64,000 bases of DNA from Saccopteryx bilineata. Its lineage: Eukaryota; Chordata; Mammalia; Chiroptera; Emballonuridae. Under the pieces are notes generated by a model. The model worked only from the letters and a program-made list of their open reading frames with translations, had not been told where the DNA came from and ran no database searches. Positions 35,210 through 48,462 of this stretch are shown piece by piece (position 1 is the stretch's first letter; each line of letters begins with the position of its first letter). A program made the translations under genes and the position numbers. The DNA is taken from positions 101,048,074-101,112,073 of the forward strand of contig NC_089490.1 in NCBI RefSeq assembly GCF_036850765.1, written 5' to 3'.

Positions 35210-36930
35210 AAGTTGAGATACACAGTCTCCAAGGACCAGTCTAGTTCTGAAAGTCTCTGATTTCAATGATGTTTTAGGCCTCTGAATTGTATACAAAAAT
35301 TTAGAGAATGCTTATTTTGTCCCTAAATTTTTGTCATTTTGGGTTTGTAAGCTAGAGTTTCCCCCTTTATATTGAGGAGTCTAGAGAGAAGTTCAAGAAT
35401 TCAGATCATTGCTTTTCTGGACAAATCAAACTCTGTCCTCTTAATGTGTAACACCAAAACAGTAATAAACAGAAATTACAGAATGCCCATTTATGGAGAG
35501 GAATGGGCATCACCAAACATTTAAAGCAAAAGAGAATGAATTGGAAAGGGCAACCCAGGGCATGGAGACCACTAGGCCACTGCTGTTGTATGATGTGGGA
35601 TGAGACTAAGGTAGTGGTCAGGGGAGATAGAAAGAAGAGGGTTGGAAAACTACCAAGAAGTTGGACTTGGCAATTGAATGCATGGAATGCCAGAGACATG
35701 CAGAAGGCACACTGGTTCCAGGCTTGGGCAGGAGAGTTGATCCGCGATGTCTTCTGGAGATAACGAAGGAGAAGGGGGTAGGTCTAGTGTGCTGAATGGT
35801 GAGACTAATAGTGCCTTTCCCTGGACAGGGACAGAATAGACAGATGCAAACAATTTAGTATCAGACTACATTACAAACGGAGAAATGACTGGTCTTAGAA
35901 AGATTAGAGCCATTAGAATAGTACCGCAGCTGGGGATTTAAAATGGGCATTTAATGGTCAAAAACGTTCTACCTACTCCTGGTATCATTCCTGTGCTCAA
36001 GCTGCCCTGGCATTCTTGGATAAGGCAGAACGATCCAGGTATACAGCAGCATGATAATGAAAAGCCTAATGAAAAACAAATAAAGCCAGTCTTGGCAAGA
36101 TGCCATAGGAAACATTGCTCTCAAGAAATTACTCAGTGCACACCACAGAGCAGGGCTGAGAATACAAATAACTTCATTCTGGAAAAGCATTATTATTTTC
36201 AGAAATGGACTCGTGTGCCATGAGCAGGATATAGGATAAAATTCACATTTGACTTTTACTCTCTGAGAGATTTTTCAAAAGGAGTTACCTAGCCCTTAAA
36301 ACAAAAACAAAAACAAACACAGACACTGAAAACCCCGTTGGCCCTTTAGACCATTATCAGGTTTTCCATGGACTCAAATTACGAGCCTACAACTTCACCT
36401 CAGGAAACAGAGAACCTGGTTTCTTTGTACAAACACAAACACACCAGGATCCTGGAGTCTGAATTAGCTACTATCTATAGGTAATCCTGAATATTTGATT
36501 TCAGTGTTTAAATACTGAAATGATTAGAAGAATTGAAACTTTAAAGAACACTTTTCTTCCTGTAACCTACCAAGGTACCATCTTCTCTCACTTCAGTAAG
36601 AGAGGAACCTTTAGGGAGAATTGAAAAAAAAAGTTAGACTGCTTCCCCTTGGCACAAATATCCTAGCATGCAGGATAATTACCAAGCATTTTTGAAAAAA
36701 TCAAGTGAAAATTATGGGGAGTACAATGCAAATGGTAAGAATCTGCCCGGGAGGAATGGTACTAATTGTAGAAATCTAAAGAAAGGAAGTCACTGTCTCC
36801 AATGAGGTAGGCTGTTAGGAAATTTCTGTTTCTTGTCTTACTATAATATGTAGGAATACCAAAATTATCCTGGTGTATCATCTAGCCAGTCTTTTTTTCA
36901 AAACAGCACCAGGCTTGGAATCTAAAGACA
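35210..36930. other. Unique intronic sequence
   Basis: No gene or repeat recognised; overlapping short frames on both strands at 35406-35853 and 35954-36223 lack support. Confidence 0.5.
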
Positions 36931-36935
36931 TGGGT

Positions 36936-37106
36936 CTGCCCTGGGCAAGTAGCTCAGAAAGCTACAGCAACATCCCAATATGCCAAGGTTACCGGTTTGA
37001 TCCCAGTTAAGAATCAACCAATGAATGTATAAATATGTAGAACAACAAATCAATGTTTCTCTCTTTTTCTCTCCCTTCCTCTCTCTCTCTCTAAAATCAA
37101 TCAAAT
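36936..37106 (+). mobile_element. VES-like bat SINE
   Basis: The tRNA-like head ctgccctgggcaagtagctcag with B box ggtttgatccc is followed by aaccaatgaatgtataaat, aacaaatcaatgtttctctc and an AAAT-type tail. It is shorter and older-looking than the other SINE types here. Confidence 0.75.
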
Positions 37107-37121
37107 AAAAAATAGGCCCTG

Positions 37122-38526
37122 CAGAAAAATAGACACTCAGACCAATGGAACAGAATAGAAAGTCCAGAAATAAAACCACATATATATAGTCAAATAATTT
37201 TTGATAAAGGGGCCAACAACACACAATGGAGAAAAGAAAGCCTCTTCAATAAATGGTGCTGGGAAAACTGGAAAGCCACATGCAAAAGAATGAAACTGGA
37301 CTACAGTCTCTCCCCCTGTACAAAAATTAACTCAAAATGGATCAAAGATCTAAACATAAGACCTGAAACAATTAAATACATAGAAGAAGACATAGGTACT
37401 CAACTCATGGACCTGGGTTTTAAAGAGCATTTTATGAATTTGACTCCAATGGCAAGAGAAGTGAAGGCAAAAATTAATGAATGGGACTACATCAGACTAA
37501 GAAGTTTTTGCTCAGCAAGAGAAACTGATAACAAAATAAACAGAAAGCCAACTAAATGGGAAATGATATTTTCAAACAACAGCTCAGATAAGGGCCTAAT
37601 ATCCAAAATATACAAAGAACTCATAAAACTCAACAACAAACAAACAATCCAATAAAAAAATGGGAAGAGGATATGAATAGACACTTCTCCCAGGAAGAAA
37701 TACAAATGGCCAACAGATATATGAAAAGATGCTCATCTTCTTTAGCTATTAGAGAAATGCAAATCAAAATGGCAATGAGATACCACCACACACCTGTTCG
37801 ATTAGCTGTTATTAGCAAGTCAGGTAATAGCAAATGTTGGAGAGGCTGTGGAGAAAAAGGAACCCTCATCCACTGTTGGTGGGAATGTAAAGTAGTACAA
37901 CCATTATGGAAGAAAGTATGGTGGTTCCTCAAAAAAACTGAAAATAGAACTACCTTATGACCCAGCAATCCCTCTACTGGGTATATATCCCCAAAACTCA
38001 GAAACATTGATACGTAAAGACACATGCAGCCCCATGTTTATTGCAGCATTGTTCACAGTGGCCAGGACATGGAAACAACCAAAAAGCCCATCAATAGATG
38101 ACTGGATAAAGAAGATGTGGCACATATACACTATGGAATACTACTCAGCCATAAGAAATGATGACATCGGAACATTTACAGCAAAATGGTGGGATCTTGA
38201 TAACATGATACGAAGTGAAATAAGTAAATCAGAAAAAAACAGGAACTGCATTATTCCATACGTAGGTGGGACATAATAGTGAAACTAAGAGACATTGATA
38301 AGAGTGTGGTGGTTACGGGGGGGAGGGGGGAATGGGAGAGGGATAGGGGGTGGGGAGGGGCACAAAGAAAACAAGATAGAAGGTGACAGAGGACAATCTG
38401 ACTTTGGGTGGTGGGTATGCAACATAATTGAACGACAAGATAACCTGGACTTGTTATCTTTGAATATATGTATCCTGATTTATTGATGTCACCCCATTAA
38501 AAAAATAAAATTATAAAATGAGAAAA
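37122..38526 (+). mobile_element. L1, 5'-truncated: ORF2 C-terminus and 3' UTR
   Basis: The copy holds about the last 380 codons of L1 ORF2, broken by frameshifts. One piece (37290-37655) ends at a stop just upstream of the next; 37673-37960 carries the CysTrpTrpGluCys block (CWWEC); 38007-38276 carries the IKKMWHIYTMEYYSAI block and ends at GGT-stop. The 3' UTR has a G-rich tract at 38318-38360 and ends ttgatgtcaccccatt..A-rich tail. The 15-bp duplication aaaaaataggccctg flanks it (37107-37121 and 38527-38541). The ORF is dead in at least two places. Confidence 0.93.
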
Positions 38527-38535
38527 AAAAAATAG

Positions 38536-38920
38536 GCCCTGGCTGGTTGGCTCAGTGGTAGAGCATCAACCCTGCATGTGGAAGTCCTAAGTTTGATTCC
38601 CAGCCAGGGCACACGAGAAGCTCCCATTTGCTTCTCCACTCTTCTCCCTCTCCTTCCTCTCTGTCTCTCTCTTCCCCTCCTGCAGCCAAGGCTCCACTGG
38701 AGCAAAGTTGGCCCGGGTGCTGAGGATGGCTCCATGGCCTCTGCCTCAGGCACTAGAGTGGCTCTGGCCACAACAGAGCAACACCCCAGATGGGCAGAGC
38801 GTCGCCCCCTGGTGGGCATGCCGGGTGGATCCTAGTCGGGCACATGTGGGAGTCTGTTTGATTACCTCTCTGCTTCTAACTTCAGAAAAATACAAAAAAT
38901 AAATAAATAAATAAAAATAA
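38536..38920 (+). mobile_element. Bat tRNA-derived SINE, long type, split by L1
   Basis: Full-length body with head gccctggctggttggctcag, second block at about 38687 and an AAAT tail. The first six bases of its head are part of the L1 target duplication and also occur at 37116-37121, so the L1 landed inside the SINE head. The segment cctggtgggcatgccgggtg, missing from the copy at 8841, is present here. Confidence 0.92.
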
Positions 38921-38929
38921 ATAGATAAA

Positions 38930-40060
38930 GGTGTGGATCTGAGTCTTATCTGAGTAAACTTAGCTAAGTTATATATTATTTCTAGGCCTCTGGTCCCCAC
39001 CCATAAAATGAAGCAGTTTAATGAACATCCATTTAGTTCTAGAATACTATGATTTCAGACATGTGCAACTTTTGATCAGTATCACATAGATTGTATAATT
39101 TAAAATTACATTTTATTGTTTTAGAACTTGTAACCTAAGGTTAACTTTAAGAAGTAATTATAGAGAAGTGCAAGAACTTATAAAGTTTCTTATTAAAAGA
39201 AATGATGGAATACCTTATTTTGGTAGTGTCATGGATTCTTACTGCTTTTCAGAGAAAAATTAAATGTTCCACATCTCCCAACTAACTATTTTGTTTGTTC
39301 TTGGCTAACAGCCGCACCATCAAGAACAATAAACATCCCCATTTTTCTAGGGAATGAGAATTTCGTCTCACATTATCACTTGCCTTTACTAAATGATAGA
39401 AATTCTCAGCTTAACTCACTTTTCTTTTCCTCAATAAAAACTGAACATAAACCCTGGCCTTCTCCTTCCCCCATCCATTTTCCATGTGGCTGCTCCATGA
39501 CAGGATTTTGGAACAGAGCTCCATCTGTCCATCTTCTGCCTACTCGCCTGCTCTACTGCGTTCTTCCTCATCTCCCCAGTACCTGTGCTGTCTCTGCTTC
39601 CTTATCCGCCATTTGCTTTTCAACCCAGTACACTAAAGTTTTACCCATTTGCCCCACAGAATTTCTCCACCCACTGTTGAGAATGACCTCTCTGTTGCCC
39701 TACCTAGTTGATTCTTTCCCATTCTGATTCAGGGACTCGTTGGCCACATGTGGCAGCTGGCTGCTGTGCTGGACCATTCAAAAACACAGGTCACGTCCAT
39801 CATCATTGCAAGTTCTACTTGCTATGTGCTTCTCTGCGGCTGAGGACATTGAACTTGGCTGAGCCACACAGATAGGGTAGCAGGGGTGATGTGACAGGGC
39901 ATCCAACAGAGGGAGTCGGAAACCCGCGTGAATGAGTCTCACGATACAACTGATGTGCCTCTTAGTCCAAGTTCATGAACATTCAATTTAGGATCTTTAG
40001 CAAATTCTCTTCTAATTTTTCACCTTAAAACACATCAGTAACTGGTTCTACTTTCCATTA
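38930..40060. other. Unique intronic sequence
   Basis: No gene or clear repeat. A 115-codon frame at 39380-39727 has no splice or similarity support. Confidence 0.5.
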
Positions 40061-40070
40061 GAGTTTTTAA

Positions 40071-40072
40071 TT

Positions 40073-40103
<31 letters not shown>

Positions 40104-40131
40104 TCTATTTATTTATTTATTTGTTTGTTTG
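40071..40131 (+). repeat. (TTTA)n microsatellite
   Basis: About 15 TTTA units with one C variant, ending with TTTG units. Confidence 0.95.
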
Positions 40132-40990
40132 GGAGTTAGAAAGCTATGCTATCCAAATGACAAGTCCAATTGAGAAACTATTTATTTTCTTAGCACGCTA
40201 CCAGGCACGTGGCGCAGAGTGTTTAAGGAATAATAATCAGTAGGTAAAGTTGTTAGTTAATGACTTACTAGAAGAATCAAGGGCCCAAGACAGTATTTTT
40301 AAAACAGATGTTTCTTTACTGACTAGAAATAGCTAATTTGGGAGAAGGGGGTCTTTATTGCTTTCTTAAATTATGTAGTAAAAAAAGTAATCTAATATTT
40401 GGGTACTGAGGGCTGAAAGCTAAAGTTTCTCTGATCATGGGGAGAGTAATTTATGTATTAATTTTTTTTCATCCATGATAAACTAATAGGATTACCAAAG
40501 AGAAGAAAAAGCAGTGTTTTGCACCTAATGATACATTAGAAATAGAACCGCTATTTATTGAAATCATCTTTCAACAATATCTGTGCTGATTGCTTCTGTC
40601 TCTAGGAACTCCGTCTCGAAAACTCTTACTTGAGCCACCTTAGTGCCAGACATACTGTACTCATTGAGAAACCTTTCCCTCACATTGCATCTTATGTAAC
40701 ACGCTAGGAAAACATATTTAAGGCCCATAGAGAACCGTTTTCTTCTTAATGTAAGCTTGCGTTGGATGTTATTTATCCTCTCTTTTCAGTCCAGGACTGA
40801 AAAAAGTTGAGCAGATGCTGTTATGGAGAAAATGTCTTTTGCTCTATAATGAACTAAATTAGATTCTTCTCTGCAGTTTGTGTGACCTTAAATATTTAAA
40901 ATAGACTATTTGTATAACAGAATGTCACCAAGATCTTACAAACTTGCACATAAAAAAATGCCTATTTTTGTTTATTTTGAATATAATTTT

Positions 40991-41368
40991 TTTTTGACAG
41001 AGACAGAGAGAGAGTCAGATAGGGACAGACAGACAGGAAGGGAGAGAAATGAGAAGCATCAATTCTTTGTTGCAGCTCCTTAGTCTCCTTAGTTGTTCAC
41101 TGATTGTTTTCTCATATGTGCCTTGACCAGAGGGCTACAGCAGACAGAGTGACCCCTTGCTCAATCCAGTGACCTTGGGCTCAAGTCAATGACCTTGGGC
41201 TTCAAGCCAGTGACCATTGGATTCAAGCCAGTGACCATGGGGTCATGTCTATGACTCCACGCTCAAGCTAGCGACACCGCACTCAAGCTGGCAACCTCAG
41301 GATTTTGAACTTGGGTCCTCCATGTCCCTGTCCGACGCTCTAACCACTGCACCACTGCCTGGTCAGGC
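40991..41368 (-). mobile_element. Bat tRNA-derived SINE, second type, expanded middle
   Basis: The minus-strand copy has head at 41368 (gcctgaccaggcagtggtgc) and tail poly-T at 40991. Perfect duplications tgaatataatttt flank it (40978-40990 and 41369-41381). The middle has about five tandem units of the type caagccagtgaccttgggct (41170-41300), more than in the copy at 29150. Confidence 0.93.
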
Positions 41369-42526
41369 TGAATATAATTTTGAACAGCATAAATGATACG
41401 GTAGCATAAAACTATAGCTATCCTCTTGCTTTTCAGAAGTTCACTTTTGCTTTTATGAATGACCTACGTTACTACCGCTTTCGCTAACCAAAAGAAGAAA
41501 TTGGCAGAGGGATTTTGCTTTTAAGAAAAAAAGGCGAAAAGCGAAAACAGTGCTCAGTGTTTGTTTTGCAGGGAGCAGGTAGGGAGGCAGTGTTCCCTGG
41601 GGAGCTGCAACGGCCCCACCAAGCTCCTTCCCGGGGAAACACACTCAGCATCTCGGCAGAAACCTGCCAAAATTTTGAATTGTCTGTGCACATCCAGGCC
41701 CTATCTCATTAATTTGTGCATCCTTAAGCAAGATATGTCCTAAGGTCGCAGAGAAGACTAAGAGAGCTTGTAAGGATGTTAAACTTAATGTACAACTGGG
41801 CATAATTAAGTGTTTCAATTGTAGTGAACAACATAAAGATATGCATGTGCTGAATTTTGGGTCTGGGAACACGCAGACATTTTCCCATGTAAAGGAACGA
41901 TAATTGCTTCTTCACTTGGTGCCACCTTCCTCTTACAAAAGGCTTCACAGGCACACTCTGCTATGGGGTAGCAAGGAAATCCTGCATATACAATTTTCTT
42001 GGAATAACAATGCTACCTCTTAGCTTCCATTAAGGCTTTGAGTCAATTTTCTATCAATTTACAAGCATACTCAATGCATGTCTTTATTGTATGATTAACA
42101 ATCATTGCTGGTGTGATAAATACCAGATTTATAATTCCTCCACCAGTGTTGAAACAAAGCTTTATTTAGCTTATCAGATAGAAGCATGGGTGACCATAAG
42201 TGATCAGGTCATGGATAATGTGCTTCATCCAATTTTAACACCTTCTGTCATACAAATGAAGTGGCAGTGGAAGAAAATTTCTTCATATATTTGTTTACCT
42301 CTCCACCTTAGCTCTCCAATTGAAAACATTGTTTACTGCAATGGAATTTCTTGTTCATACTAAATTTTCATGATTTTAGCTTATGAAGAAAGTTTTCTAG
42401 ATTCTTCAGATCACACAGATTATTGATTCAAATAAATGTTACATTTAAACAATAAGAGAGCAATAAATTAGAGAAATATTACATATGTAAGTTATATATC
42501 TTAATAAATAAATTATATCTTGGCCT

Positions 42527-42857
42527 TTTTTTTTTTAATCAAGTGAGAGGCAGGGAGGCTGAGAGACTCCCGCATGCACCCTGACAAGGACCCACCCAGT
42601 AAGCCCCCATCTGGGGCTGATGTTCTGCTCCTTTGTTGCTTGGCAACCAACCTATTTTAGTGCCCGATGCAAGGCCAGGAAACCATCCTCAGCGCCTGGG
42701 GCCAACTTGCTCATTTGAGCCATGGCTTTGGGAGAAAAGGGGGAGCAAGGAGTGGAGAAGCATATGGTTGCTTCTCCTGTGTGCCTTGACTGGGAATCAA
42801 ACCTGGGACTTCCACATGCTGGGTCAATGCTCTACTGCTGAGCCAACCAGCCAGGGC
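42527..42857 (-). mobile_element. Bat tRNA-derived SINE, long type
   Basis: Minus-strand copy with a T10 tail at the left and head ending ccaaccagccagggc. Diverged by point changes and small deletions relative to 9530-9908. Confidence 0.9.
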
Positions 42858-43369
42858 CAGACTTTTTTTTTTTTTAAGATTAACATTTAACAGCTAACAT
42901 GAGTAAAATGAGTTTTACACTATCTTTTTTTCCCTCATTATTTTTTAAGTCTATTTTCCCTTTGAAAACTCTGTTCTGAAGCTATGGGGTTGGGGGTAGG
43001 AGTGAGATTTAGATAATCAGGTCTGTATTTGTTGAAGTATTTTGCAAGGTTTTGTAATATCATAAATTACAGCTCTTGATTCCTTTAAGACATGTATTCA
43101 TGTAGATTTTAGAATTATGTCTATTTATAAAAGACTGCAAAGTCATTTATATAGTAATTTGTACTGTCTTGGTCAAAAATTTCAAAGCTACAAGAGAGGA
43201 AGCCTGTTCATTTTTAAGGATGCTAACTCACAAGTCCTATAAGGAGAAAAGCTGACATGAACAATATAGATACTCTCATTTTTCTCCGGATACATACATG
43301 TGAAAGCATAAATCTTCTGAACACCTAGAGTCTTCTTTCAATTCCCACACTCAGAGCAGTCGGTGTCAG

Positions 43370-43500
43370 TTTGTATAAAGTGCACACTTACTGAGTTCCT
43401 GTTCTGTGCCAGGCACTGTTCTAAGTGCATGAGAGATATTAGCTTTCTTAATTCTCACAACTCTATGAGTTGTTAATAACTTGCTCCCACAGCTAGAGAG
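43370..43500 (+). mobile_element. MIR SINE fragment
   Basis: ttactgagttcctgttctgtgccaggcactgttctaagtgc and the ttaattctcacaactctatgag block are MIR core sequence. Confidence 0.7.
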
Positions 43501-44284
43501 AGTTTCTCATAACTCTTCCCTGCTACACCCTCCAGTGGGGTTAGTGCAGGTGAGGAACGGTTCAGTAAAAAATAAATGTGGCTAGACCTAAATCATTTGC
43601 ATTTCACTTTAGAGCCGTATAAAATTCACATTTAAAAGCAAGTGTTCCAACTTATGTTAACATTTGCTTTCCCAGTGTTTAAGGAGCAAGGACTCCCTCT
43701 GTAGAGAAGGGAATTTGTAAAGCGGTTGGACTCATTCTTCCTTCCTCTGCTTCAGTCCTTTCTGTTCACTGAATCATGGAAACAGGGTTGGCAGGAACCT
43801 GGGGGGCTTCTAGTCTAACCGATCCTTCACTATCCACAAAACTTTAACTTCCCTCTCCTTTGAAGCATGAGGTCTAGCCTGGGTCACACCACTAGCAAAG
43901 GGGTAGGGCAGATTTTCAATGCAGTAAATGCTTTCCCAGCAGCTGAGTCTGAGCAGGGGTGGGGGTGCGGCTGGGGGCCCCTCCGTCCTCCTCTCTCAGC
44001 TCCCACTGTGCTGCAGACTGTGCTGCACACGGCCTGTGACAGGAGAGCTATTAGAAGAATATGCCAAAAGTGGAGATGAAAGAAAAACAGTCAGCAGCTG
44101 TTCCCTGTCCTTTTCCAATCACAAGCTGTGAAGTTCTGAGAAGGAATTCTCCTTGGGTAGGCTGTCCATAATCCTGGCATGCGTCTGATTTTGTTCTTCT
44201 GTCTAATATGCTGAACCTTTCTCAGTGTCTCACAAGAGAAAAGTGAGCAGCTATTAGGTTAGTTTGGACACCTTTCTCTTTTTG

Positions 44285-44500
44285 AAAAAAAATTTAATTG
44301 AATTTATTGAGGTGACGTTGGTTGAAGAAAACATATAGGTTTCAAAGTATACAATTGAATAAAACCTCATCAGCACACCATATCCTGTGCCCACTGCCCC
44401 AAATAAAGTCTCTTTCCATCTTCATTTACCTCCCTTTGCCCACTGCCGCCTTCCGCACCCCCTTCTCCTGTGGCTGTCACCAGTCTTGCCTGTCTATGTC
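44285..44500 (-). mobile_element. L1 3' end, antisense
   Basis: ttgaatttattgaggtgacgttggttg, then aggtttcaaagtatacaatt, is the complement of an L1 3' end, continuing through a C-rich UTR. Confidence 0.8.
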
Positions 44501-44699
44501 ACACCCTACTCTTAACAGAAGGCACGGGGCACCGTTGTATTTACAGTAGGGTCCTCCTGCAAATGACCTCTCATTGGTGACATGGATCTCCAAAAGGAAG
44601 AGCTCCTCTTGGGAGAAGCAAAAAAAAAGTTTTCTCCTGGGTGTGAGCAACACAGCCACCCATGACGAAGCTGGCAAGAGAGCCTAAAATGATGAACTA

Positions 44700-44885
44700 C
44701 CTGCCATGCAGCCTTTACCGAGTACTGGGTGCTTTGTTCATCTTACAAGCCTCACAATGATCTCGTCAGATAAGTTGTGGTATCTTCATTCTGTGGATGA
44801 GGGAACTGGGCCTCAGAGCTGTGAAACAATTTAGCCAAGTGCACACAGTCAGTACCTGATAGATCTGGGATCAGTGTTTTCTTCA
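44700..44885 (+). mobile_element. MIR SINE
   Basis: Nearly complete core: ttacaagcctcacaatgatctcg, gaactgggcctcagagctgtg, gccaagtgcacacagtcagtac. Confidence 0.75.
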
Positions 44886-45894
44886 GGCAGACTGTGATGC
44901 TCATGCCTCCTTCACGGCGGAAAGAGAACCAGTAGGAGACATTTCCTGGATGGAGTCAAGAGATATATAACACAGCCAAGAAGTAGCTTCCAGGACCCTA
45001 TTTTCACACACAGCCTGACGTATACATTAGCAACCCATGGAGAGTAGCTGCTATAGCTTCTCCAACATAGTCCATTTCTAGTAAATTACCTTCTGAAAAA
45101 TTAAGCAGTTACTCCTTCCAACTACCTGAGTGTCATCTAGAGCCATACCTGTTAAGGTAAGTGACTCAGGACATTTCTGGCTAAAGCACCAAGTAACTTG
45201 CCACGTTCTGAGCCAGGACTCTGCTGGGAGGTGGGAAGTGACAGCATGGCTTGAGCTGGCATGCCCAGCCCTCTGTAGGGCCTGTCAGACCATCTGGATG
45301 ACCAACTGGGAAAAGGAAGTTCTCAGGGCCAGGGACATGTGTGGGGATCTTTCAAAAGAGACCTCTCTTTCAAAGCCCGGATTTAGGATGGAGGATCTAT
45401 GAAAATGAATTAATAAGGTAGAGGATGTCTGGAAACAAATTACAGACATCTGTGTCCCTAACTTAATTTGTTTTGATTGCAGTCCCCTGAGAAAGCTATT
45501 GAGGCCGGAGGAGGCTGAGATGCTGAAGGTGGATAGGTTAGTCCTGTGGGACTGGTAGACCATCATGAAGGGGACTTATTAGCCCACCATAGAGACGGTT
45601 GTCCTCAAGCAGACACCCTGAGACTTAAGGATGGCGGGGTATCCTGACACTGAGAACTAGGTTCAGAAATAGCGAACTAAACTTAGCAGGAGAGGAGCAA
45701 AGAGGAAGAGGAAGGCTGGGAGGGAAGGAGACAAAGTGTTGCTTATTAAGGATGAAGGTGGACGTGAGGGAGGCAGCATCACCAGACAAAATACAGAAAT
45801 GCCAGTGTGTTGGGTACAGTGTGTTTTTATTTGCTCAGTCAGGAAGCCTTAGGGAAGAGGCCACCGATGGCCAGAAGTGACCTGCCACTCTTCC

Positions 45895-46760
45895 ATTTAT
45901 TCAACATAGTTTTGTTCTGCTAATGTTTTGTGAGCACTTACTATGTGCCAGGCACTGGGCTAGGTCCCGGGACACACTGAGGACAGAAAAGGTCCCTCTA
46001 CTTTTAGAGTTCACAGTCTAGTGGGGAAAAAAGAGAAAAATAACCTAATACAAAATAATCAAGTGATTATCATTTAGTGAAGTTTTTATATGCCAAGCAC
46101 TATTGAGTGTTTTATCTTGTTTCCTGCTCACAACAACCCCCAAGGTTGGTACAGTTACTACTTTTATTTACAAATGAAGAATTAAATGCACAGAGAAGCC
46201 AATAATTTGCCCCAAGTCACATAGATAGTAAAAGCTGCTCTAAAGAAAATTAATTGCAAGGGAGATCTATGTTAGAAACACTAGTCGGGAAGGCCTCTCT
46301 GAGAAAGTGACATGCAAGCTGAGGTGTGAGGAATTGGAAAGGAGCATCCCAAGCACGAGAAGAGCCATTAGAAGAGCATCCAGGGCAGAAGGAACAGCAG
46401 GTGCAACGGCAATGAGTGAGAAAGAGCCAGGCCTATTCTAGGAACAGACAGAAGGCTAGGAAGACTTGGGTTGGTAACTGAGGGGGAGGAGAACCTTGGA
46501 GGGGGAAACAGGGCACAGATGATGCAGGGCCTTGAAGATCCGGGTGAGGACTCTGATGGTATTTCAAGTGCGATGGAAAACACTCAAGGACATAAACTGA
46601 CTTACACTTCGAACTGACTGTGGGGTGAGGAATGGGAGGAAGAATTGGATGGCATGGAAGTTGAGCTCAACAACCGAAACAGAAAGGATGCTCAGAAACA
46701 TCAAAATCTGAAGGAGATGTGATGAGAGACGGCTTACCGGAGAACTACGGGAACTAGGAG
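45895..46760 (+). mobile_element. Ancient long interspersed repeat (L2-like) with MIR inside
   Basis: tgagcacttactatgtgccaggcactgggctagg opens it and gagttcacagtctagtgggg follows. MIR core at 46065-46235 interrupts it. It resumes at gggaaggcctctctgagaaagtgacatgcaagctgag, gcatccagggcagaaggaacagcaggtgcaacgg and gcagggccttgaagatccgg. Confidence 0.6.
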
Positions 46761-46942
46761 TCAAGATTCCATACTATGTATCATTTTTCACTTGAATAAG
46801 AAAGAAAATCTAGATGGCAAAGATAACAGTCAGAATGGTCTTTGGTAGAGGGAATGAACTGACACAACTGTGGACAGGGATTGAGTAGCACCTGTTGAAA
46901 TGTAAACCATCCATACTCCATGGACTCAGCAGTTCTATTTCT

Positions 46943-46961
46943 TTTATTTTTTAAAAAAATT

Positions 46962-47000
<39 letters not shown>

Positions 47001-47329
47001 TTTGCAGAGACAGAGAGTGAGTCAGAGAGAGGGATAGACAGGGACAGACAGACAGGAACGAAGAGATGAGAAGCATCAATCATTAGTGTTTCATTGCGTG
47101 TTGCAACACCTTAGTTGTTCATTGATTGCTTTCTCATATGTGCCTTGACCGTGAGCCTTCAGCAGACCGAGTAACCCTTTGCTGGAGCCAGCGACTTTGG
47201 GTTCAAGCTGGTGGGCTTTTGCTCAAACCAGATGAGCCCGCGCTCAAGCTGGCGAGCTCGGGGTCTTGAACCTGGGTCCTCTGCATCCCAGTCCAACGCT
47301 CTATCCACTGCGCCACCGCCTGCTCAGGC
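46943..47329 (-). mobile_element. Bat tRNA-derived SINE, second type
   Basis: Minus-strand copy with (TTTA)n tail at 46956-47003 and head ending ctgctcaggc. Perfect 16-bp duplications cagcagttctatttct flank it (46927-46942 and 47330-47345). Confidence 0.94.
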
Positions 47330-48462
47330 CAGCAGTTCTATTTCTAGGGTGTAGCAGATGTTGCTGGCAGGCTGACACCCGTCTCTCCAGCTGCCTCTTA
47401 CTATGGAGGCCGGACAAACTAAATGTTCTCAGCTTGCCTCGAAACTATGGTTGGGCATGTGACAAGACCTGCCCACTGGGGAACTTCAGGAATAGCTTTT
47501 GCTTTTCTGATTAAAAGGGGAAAATTCACCTGGTTACCCTCTTGTGTCCACAAGAAAGTGGCTGTGGACCTCCAGGTTGAGGGGTCCAATTGTTTATACA
47601 AAGCAACAGGCTCACAGGCAGTTGGTCCTCGATAACAAACATCCACATTGGATATCTGTAAGCAGGCAAGCACTGGTGATGTGAGAGCTAGTCCCTGAAT
47701 AAGAAAGGCCATTTCAAGCTCTCTCCATCTCTTGCATCCAAGTAGCTCTGACCAGTGTTGATCCGTCAGTGGAAATAATGATGGCAGTGAGAACTGTGAT
47801 ACATAATAGAGTCACAAGGGGGGCAGCAGGGTATTTACATTTTAGTATACAGACCAGGGAGTGGTAGCCACAAAGAACAGAGAAGGGACATTAGAAAGAA
47901 TAAAAGTTATCAGAAACAAATTGGAAGGGTGGAGGTGTCAATCTATAACATCGCCTCTTTCTGTTTTGAGTTAAAATTGTGAAGTCTCACAAAATGATTG
48001 CTCGAAGGAATTTATTTCCTTTGGCTTTTCGTTTCTGTTCAATTCACTGAATGTGAAATTACCAAAGTGCTCATGAGGTTGAAAGATTTTAAGTCTGGAG
48101 TGGTGTTTAGTTTCTAACCGAAGATGACAGGGATCCAGAAATTGAATACAGTCATTATGGTTCTAAAGGAAGAACATTTTACATAAATTTTATTTTTTTT
48201 ATAGGAAAGAATTTTACACTTGAAACTTGAAGACATTATAATCTGAACAGAGTAGAAGCAACGAGAACTTCCGGGGGTAGGCTAGGTTGCCCACAGTATG
48301 TGGCTCCTCCCTGAATTCCTGAGACATCCCGGTTTGTGCCAGGCCCTTTGTAGGTTGGGATGCCTTTGGTTGGCACTGAATGATGATTACCCTATTGAAA
48401 CAGTTGACCAGAAGATTCCTGACTTTTCTCCACATTTATTTTTGGTTTTAAAGACATTTTCT

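Noticed and set aside
37290..38276. Functional L1 ORF2
   Set aside because: The region is a 5'-truncated copy broken into at least three frames; no endonuclease or full reverse transcriptase is present.
41165..41305. CRISPR-like regular repeats
   Set aside because: The units are imperfect internal duplications inside a SINE with target duplications; there are no spacers.
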